From Parcubacteria group bacterium CG10_big_fil_rev_8_21_14_0_10_35_15 (GTDB lineage Bacteria; Patescibacteriota; Minisyncoccia; Minisyncoccales; GWA2-46-15): 8,000 nucleotides of DNA. The notes under the pieces were generated by a model. The model ran no database searches and was not told the origin of the DNA. It saw only the letters and a program-made list of their open reading frames with translations. The position numbers were made by a program, and so were the translations under genes. The DNA is taken from assembly GCA_002772575.1 (NCBI GenBank), contig PFDL01000052.1, positions 4,024 to 12,023 on the forward strand. Reading direction: 5' to 3'. Of this stretch, positions 5,907 to 8,000 are shown piece by piece. Position 1 is the first letter of the stretch; every line of letters begins with the position of its first letter.

Positions 5907-7632
5907 TTTCTTCTATACTTGTTTGCCCCTGGACTGCCTTAATAAAACCATCTTCAATCATAGTAATCATGCCCTCACTTCTTGCTTGATCCTGAATCTG
6001 ATCTGCGGTTGCCTGCTTTATAATCATTTCTTTAATTGAAGGAGTGACTGATAAAACTTCATAAATACCAACCCGGCCACGATAACCTTCTGGACATTCT
6101 TTTGTTGTTTTGGGTCTGTAAAAGTTAATATCTGACCAATCATCTCTTTCCTTAACTATTTTCTCTTGCTTTAACATCTCCATAATTCTATCTAAATTAC
6201 AGTATTTTTTCATTTCTTTTAATTCAATTGGTTTGAGTTTATAGGCCATTTTATCGTCTGTAAGACGCCTTACTAATCTTTGCGCTAAAATAACGCTTAA
6301 AGTTGAAGAAATCAAAAAAGGTTCTGCATTCATATCAATAAGACGGGGGATAGCTCCAGCCGCAGTATTGGTATGAATAGTAGATAAAACCAAGTGTCCT
6401 GTTAAAGCCGCATTAATAGCCAAGCTTACAGTTTCTTCATCCCTGATTTCACCAACCATAATAATATCCGGATCTTGCCTGACTAACGACCTTAATCCCG
6501 AAGCAAACGTAAGACCTATTTTAGAATTCACTTGAGTTTGATTCACTCTCGGAATTCTATACTCAACCGGATCTTCAACGCTTGAAATATTGACCTCTGG
6601 AGTATTTAATATTTCAACCATAGCGTAAAGACTAGTGGTTTTTCCGCAACCAGTTGGACCGGTAATCAAAATCATACCAACTGGCTTTCTTAAGCTAATT
6701 CTAATTTTTTCTAAAGCCTCGCCCCTCAAACCCAATTCCTCAAGAGTCAATGCCCTAGTACTTTCAGCCAAAAGTCTCATAACCACTTTTTCACCCTCAA
6801 AAACCGGTAAAATCGAAACACGAATAGAATACTTATAATCTTCAGTTTCAGCTTTAAATCTGCCATCTTGAGGAAGACGATGCTCATCAAGTTTTAAATT
6901 AGAAAGCACTTTGATTCTAGCAACAATACCGGCTAAAACATTCTTTGGCAAAATCATTGCCTCTCTTAAAATACCATCTATTCTATACCTGACCATAATC
7001 TCTTTTTCAAATGGCTCAATATGAATATCTGAAGCGCGTTGTAAAATTGCGTGTTTTAATAGAGTATCAACTATTTTAATAATCGGAATCTCTTCAGCTA
7101 CTTTTTGAAGTTCTGCTGTTTCCGGAACATTTTCTTCTTCCTTTAGAGCTTTAATTACGCCAGCTTCTTTTTGGATAATAGAACCAAACTCCGCTTCAAG
7201 ACTTTGATGATATTGCCTAAGAACATTTTTAATACTTTCAACCGTAGTTAAGCGTGGAAGAATTTTTAAATTAGCCTTTCTTTTAATAAAATCTATTGTG
7301 CCAAGATCATCTGGATCAAGCATAGCAACTTCTAGGGTATTACCCTTCTTCTTAAAAGAAACAATACTATGGGTTCTGGCAATTGGCTCTGGAATGATTT
7401 TTAAAGCATCGGCATCAACTTTTTCTTTTTCCAAATTAACAAATGGAATACCTAAAATATAAGCTTCAAGTTTGGCTAATTCTTCATGTTTAATAAGTCC
7501 GCGGGAAACTAAAACATCTCCAATTTTTTGTTCAGTTTGCCGGCTAATTTTTAGAGATTCCTCAAACTGATCTTCTTTAATTAAATTTGCGTCTAAAAGA
7601 AAATTTTTAAGTTGTTGTGGCTCAACCCGCAT
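5884..7632 (-). CDS. pilB: Type IV pilus assembly ATPase PilB/GspE
   Basis: This 582-residue cytoplasmic hexameric ATPase powers fibre extension through PilC. The N-terminal T2SSE_N/MshEN-type domain covers about 1-140 (QKIGDVLVSRGLIKHEELAKL at 35-55, GIPFVNL at 61-67). The N2 domain includes RASDIHIEP (199-207) and VRYRIDGIL (214-222). The motor core has Walker A GPTGCGKT (325-332, K331), the Asp box SSVEDPVEY (350-358), Walker B DPDIIMVGEIRD (387-398, E395) and the His box GHLVLSTIHTN (412-422). The usual tetracysteine zinc module is absent: after AQRLVRRL (450-457) only C478 and C513 remain, followed by the normal GYRGRVGIYEVL (516-527). PilT lacks the large N domain, so this is the extension ATPase. 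The ATG at 7632 has AAAGG 10 nt upstream and lies 13 bp after the response regulator, so they are probably cotranscribed. Confidence 0.97.
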   Translation of the reverse strand: MRVEPQQLKNFLLDANLIKEDQFEESLKISRQTEQKIGDVLVSRGLIKHEELAKLEAYILGIPFVNLEKEKVDADALKIIPEPIARTHSIVSFKKKGNTLEVAMLDPDDLGTIDFIKRKANLKILPRLTTVESIKNVLRQYHQSLEAEFGSIIQKEAGVIKALKEEENVPETAELQKVAEEIPIIKIVDTLLKHAILQRASDIHIEPFEKEIMVRYRIDGILREAMILPKNVLAGIVARIKVLSNLKLDEHRLPQDGRFKAETEDYKYSIRVSILPVFEGEKVVMRLLAESTRALTLEELGLRGEALEKIRISLRKPVGMILITGPTGCGKTTSLYAMVEILNTPEVNISSVEDPVEYRIPRVNQTQVNSKIGLTFASGLRSLVRQDPDIIMVGEIRDEETVSLAINAALTGHLVLSTIHTNTAAGAIPRLIDMNAEPFLISSTLSVILAQRLVRRLTDDKMAYKLKPIELKEMKKYCNLDRIMEMLKQEKIVKERDDWSDINFYRPKTTKECPEGYRGRVGIYEVLSVTPSIKEMIIKQATADQIQDQARSEGMITMIEDGFIKAVQGQTSIEEILRVIID

Positions 7633-7642
7633 ATTAATTTAA

Positions 7643-7647
7643 CCTTT
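7643..7647 (-). promoter_or_regulatory. Shine-Dalgarno of pilB (AAAGG)
   Basis: AAAGG on the minus strand overlaps the TAA stop of the response regulator and sits 10 nt before the pilB ATG. It supports this start and links translation of pilB to the upstream gene. Confidence 0.5.
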
Positions 7648-8000
7648 AATTAATTAGAAATTGCTTTTTTACTTTCTCAACAATATCATTCAAGGTATGA
7701 TCTGATTTAACCATATAAGTCGTAGCTCCCAATTGGAGAGCTTTTTCAATATTTTCCAAATCACCAAGATTAGTCAAAATAATCACAGGAATATCGCAAG
7801 TCTCTTTTTTTTCTTTCAGACCTCTTAATACTTCCAAGCCATGAAGTCTTGGCAAGACTAAATCAAGAATAATCAAATCTGGTTGCTCGCTATAGGCTAA
7901 ACGCAAACCAATTTCACCATCAATCGCGGGAATAACTCGAAAACCCTCAATGCCTAAAATGTCGCCAAAAGTCTTTTGTAAAGCAGCTTCATCTTCGATG
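7646..8000 (-). CDS. Single-domain CheY-like response regulator, 5' end cut by window edge
   Basis: The visible 117 residues, read from 7999, are nearly a whole receiver domain; probably only a few N-terminal residues and the start are missing. The acidic pair appears at the beginning as IEDE (residues 1-4). The phosphoacceptor is D46 in DLIILDLVLP, the switch Thr is T76 in VIILTNL, and the conserved Lys is K98 in YMVKSD. The protein ends 20 residues after that Lys with no room for a DNA-binding or enzymatic output domain. Such proteins act by protein-protein contact when phosphorylated by a histidine kinase, as CheY or PilG/PilH do. The partner kinase is not in the window. It lies 13 bp before pilB, which suggests control of pilus assembly; that link is inferred from position. 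A TTG at 7906 could start a shorter frame, but this would remove the acidic pair, so the frame must extend upstream. Confidence 0.93.
   Translation of the reverse strand, partial: IEDEAALQKTFGDILGIEGFRVIPAIDGEIGLRLAYSEQPDLIILDLVLPRLHGLEVLRGLKEKKETCDIPVIILTNLGDLENIEKALQLGATTYMVKSDHTLNDIVEKVKKQFLIN

Noticed and set aside
6635..6838. 67-codon open frame on the plus strand
   Set aside because: It is antisense to the Walker A region of pilB, with no features of its own.
7646..7906. Short response regulator starting at the TTG at 7906
   Set aside because: The frame stays open to the window edge and upstream codons encode the acidic pair (IEDE) required by receiver domains, so this TTG is internal.

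Overview
The window is one type IV pilus / type II secretion-like assembly operon. Every supported gene is on the minus strand, so transcription runs from right (8000) to left (1). The organism is most likely a member of the Candidate Phyla Radiation (Patescibacteria, Parcubacteria-like). This is inferred from the moderately AT-rich DNA, few Shine-Dalgarno sequences, compact gene spacing, the set of large multidomain prepilin-like proteins, and pilM next to them. The genetic code looks standard: TGA ends the 581-aa gene, and no coding frame contains an internal TGA. No sequence here fixes the taxon.

Layout in order of transcription: (1) 8000-7646, the 3' part of a single-domain CheY-like response regulator, cut by the window edge. 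(2) 7632-5884, a PilB/GspE assembly ATPase. (3) 5883-5818, a short intergenic region built of 26-bp tandem repeats that copy the 3' end of pilB. (4) 5817-4600, the PilC/GspF inner-membrane platform protein. (5) 4578-2833, a 581-aa multidomain PilV/GspI-like prepilin. (6) 2836-1850, a 328-aa PilW/GspJ-like prepilin with an apparent inserted domain, overlapping its predecessor by ATGA. (7) 1829-417, a 470-aa PilX/GspK-like protein without the conserved +5 Glu and with a six-cysteine cluster. (8) 416-352, a 65-bp gap with a possible extended -10 promoter. (9) 351-1, the first 117 residues of PilM, cut by the window edge.

The products fit one machine. The ATPase drives assembly below the platform protein. 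PilM would dock on the cytoplasmic side, with its usual partners PilN and PilO expected just off the left edge. The three prepilin-like proteins resemble the GspI-GspJ-GspK tip trimer that primes the fibre. The order E-F-I-J-K-L(PilM) parallels a gsp operon with the major pseudopilin G and H removed. No major pilin, PilT, PilD or secretin is in the window. The response regulator probably links a signal to pilus assembly.

The most interesting points are the enlarged, modular tip proteins, their higher GC content compared with the ATPase and platform genes, and the repeat unit between pilB and pilC. Nearly all the sequence is coding; no intergenic stretch exceeds 66 bases.
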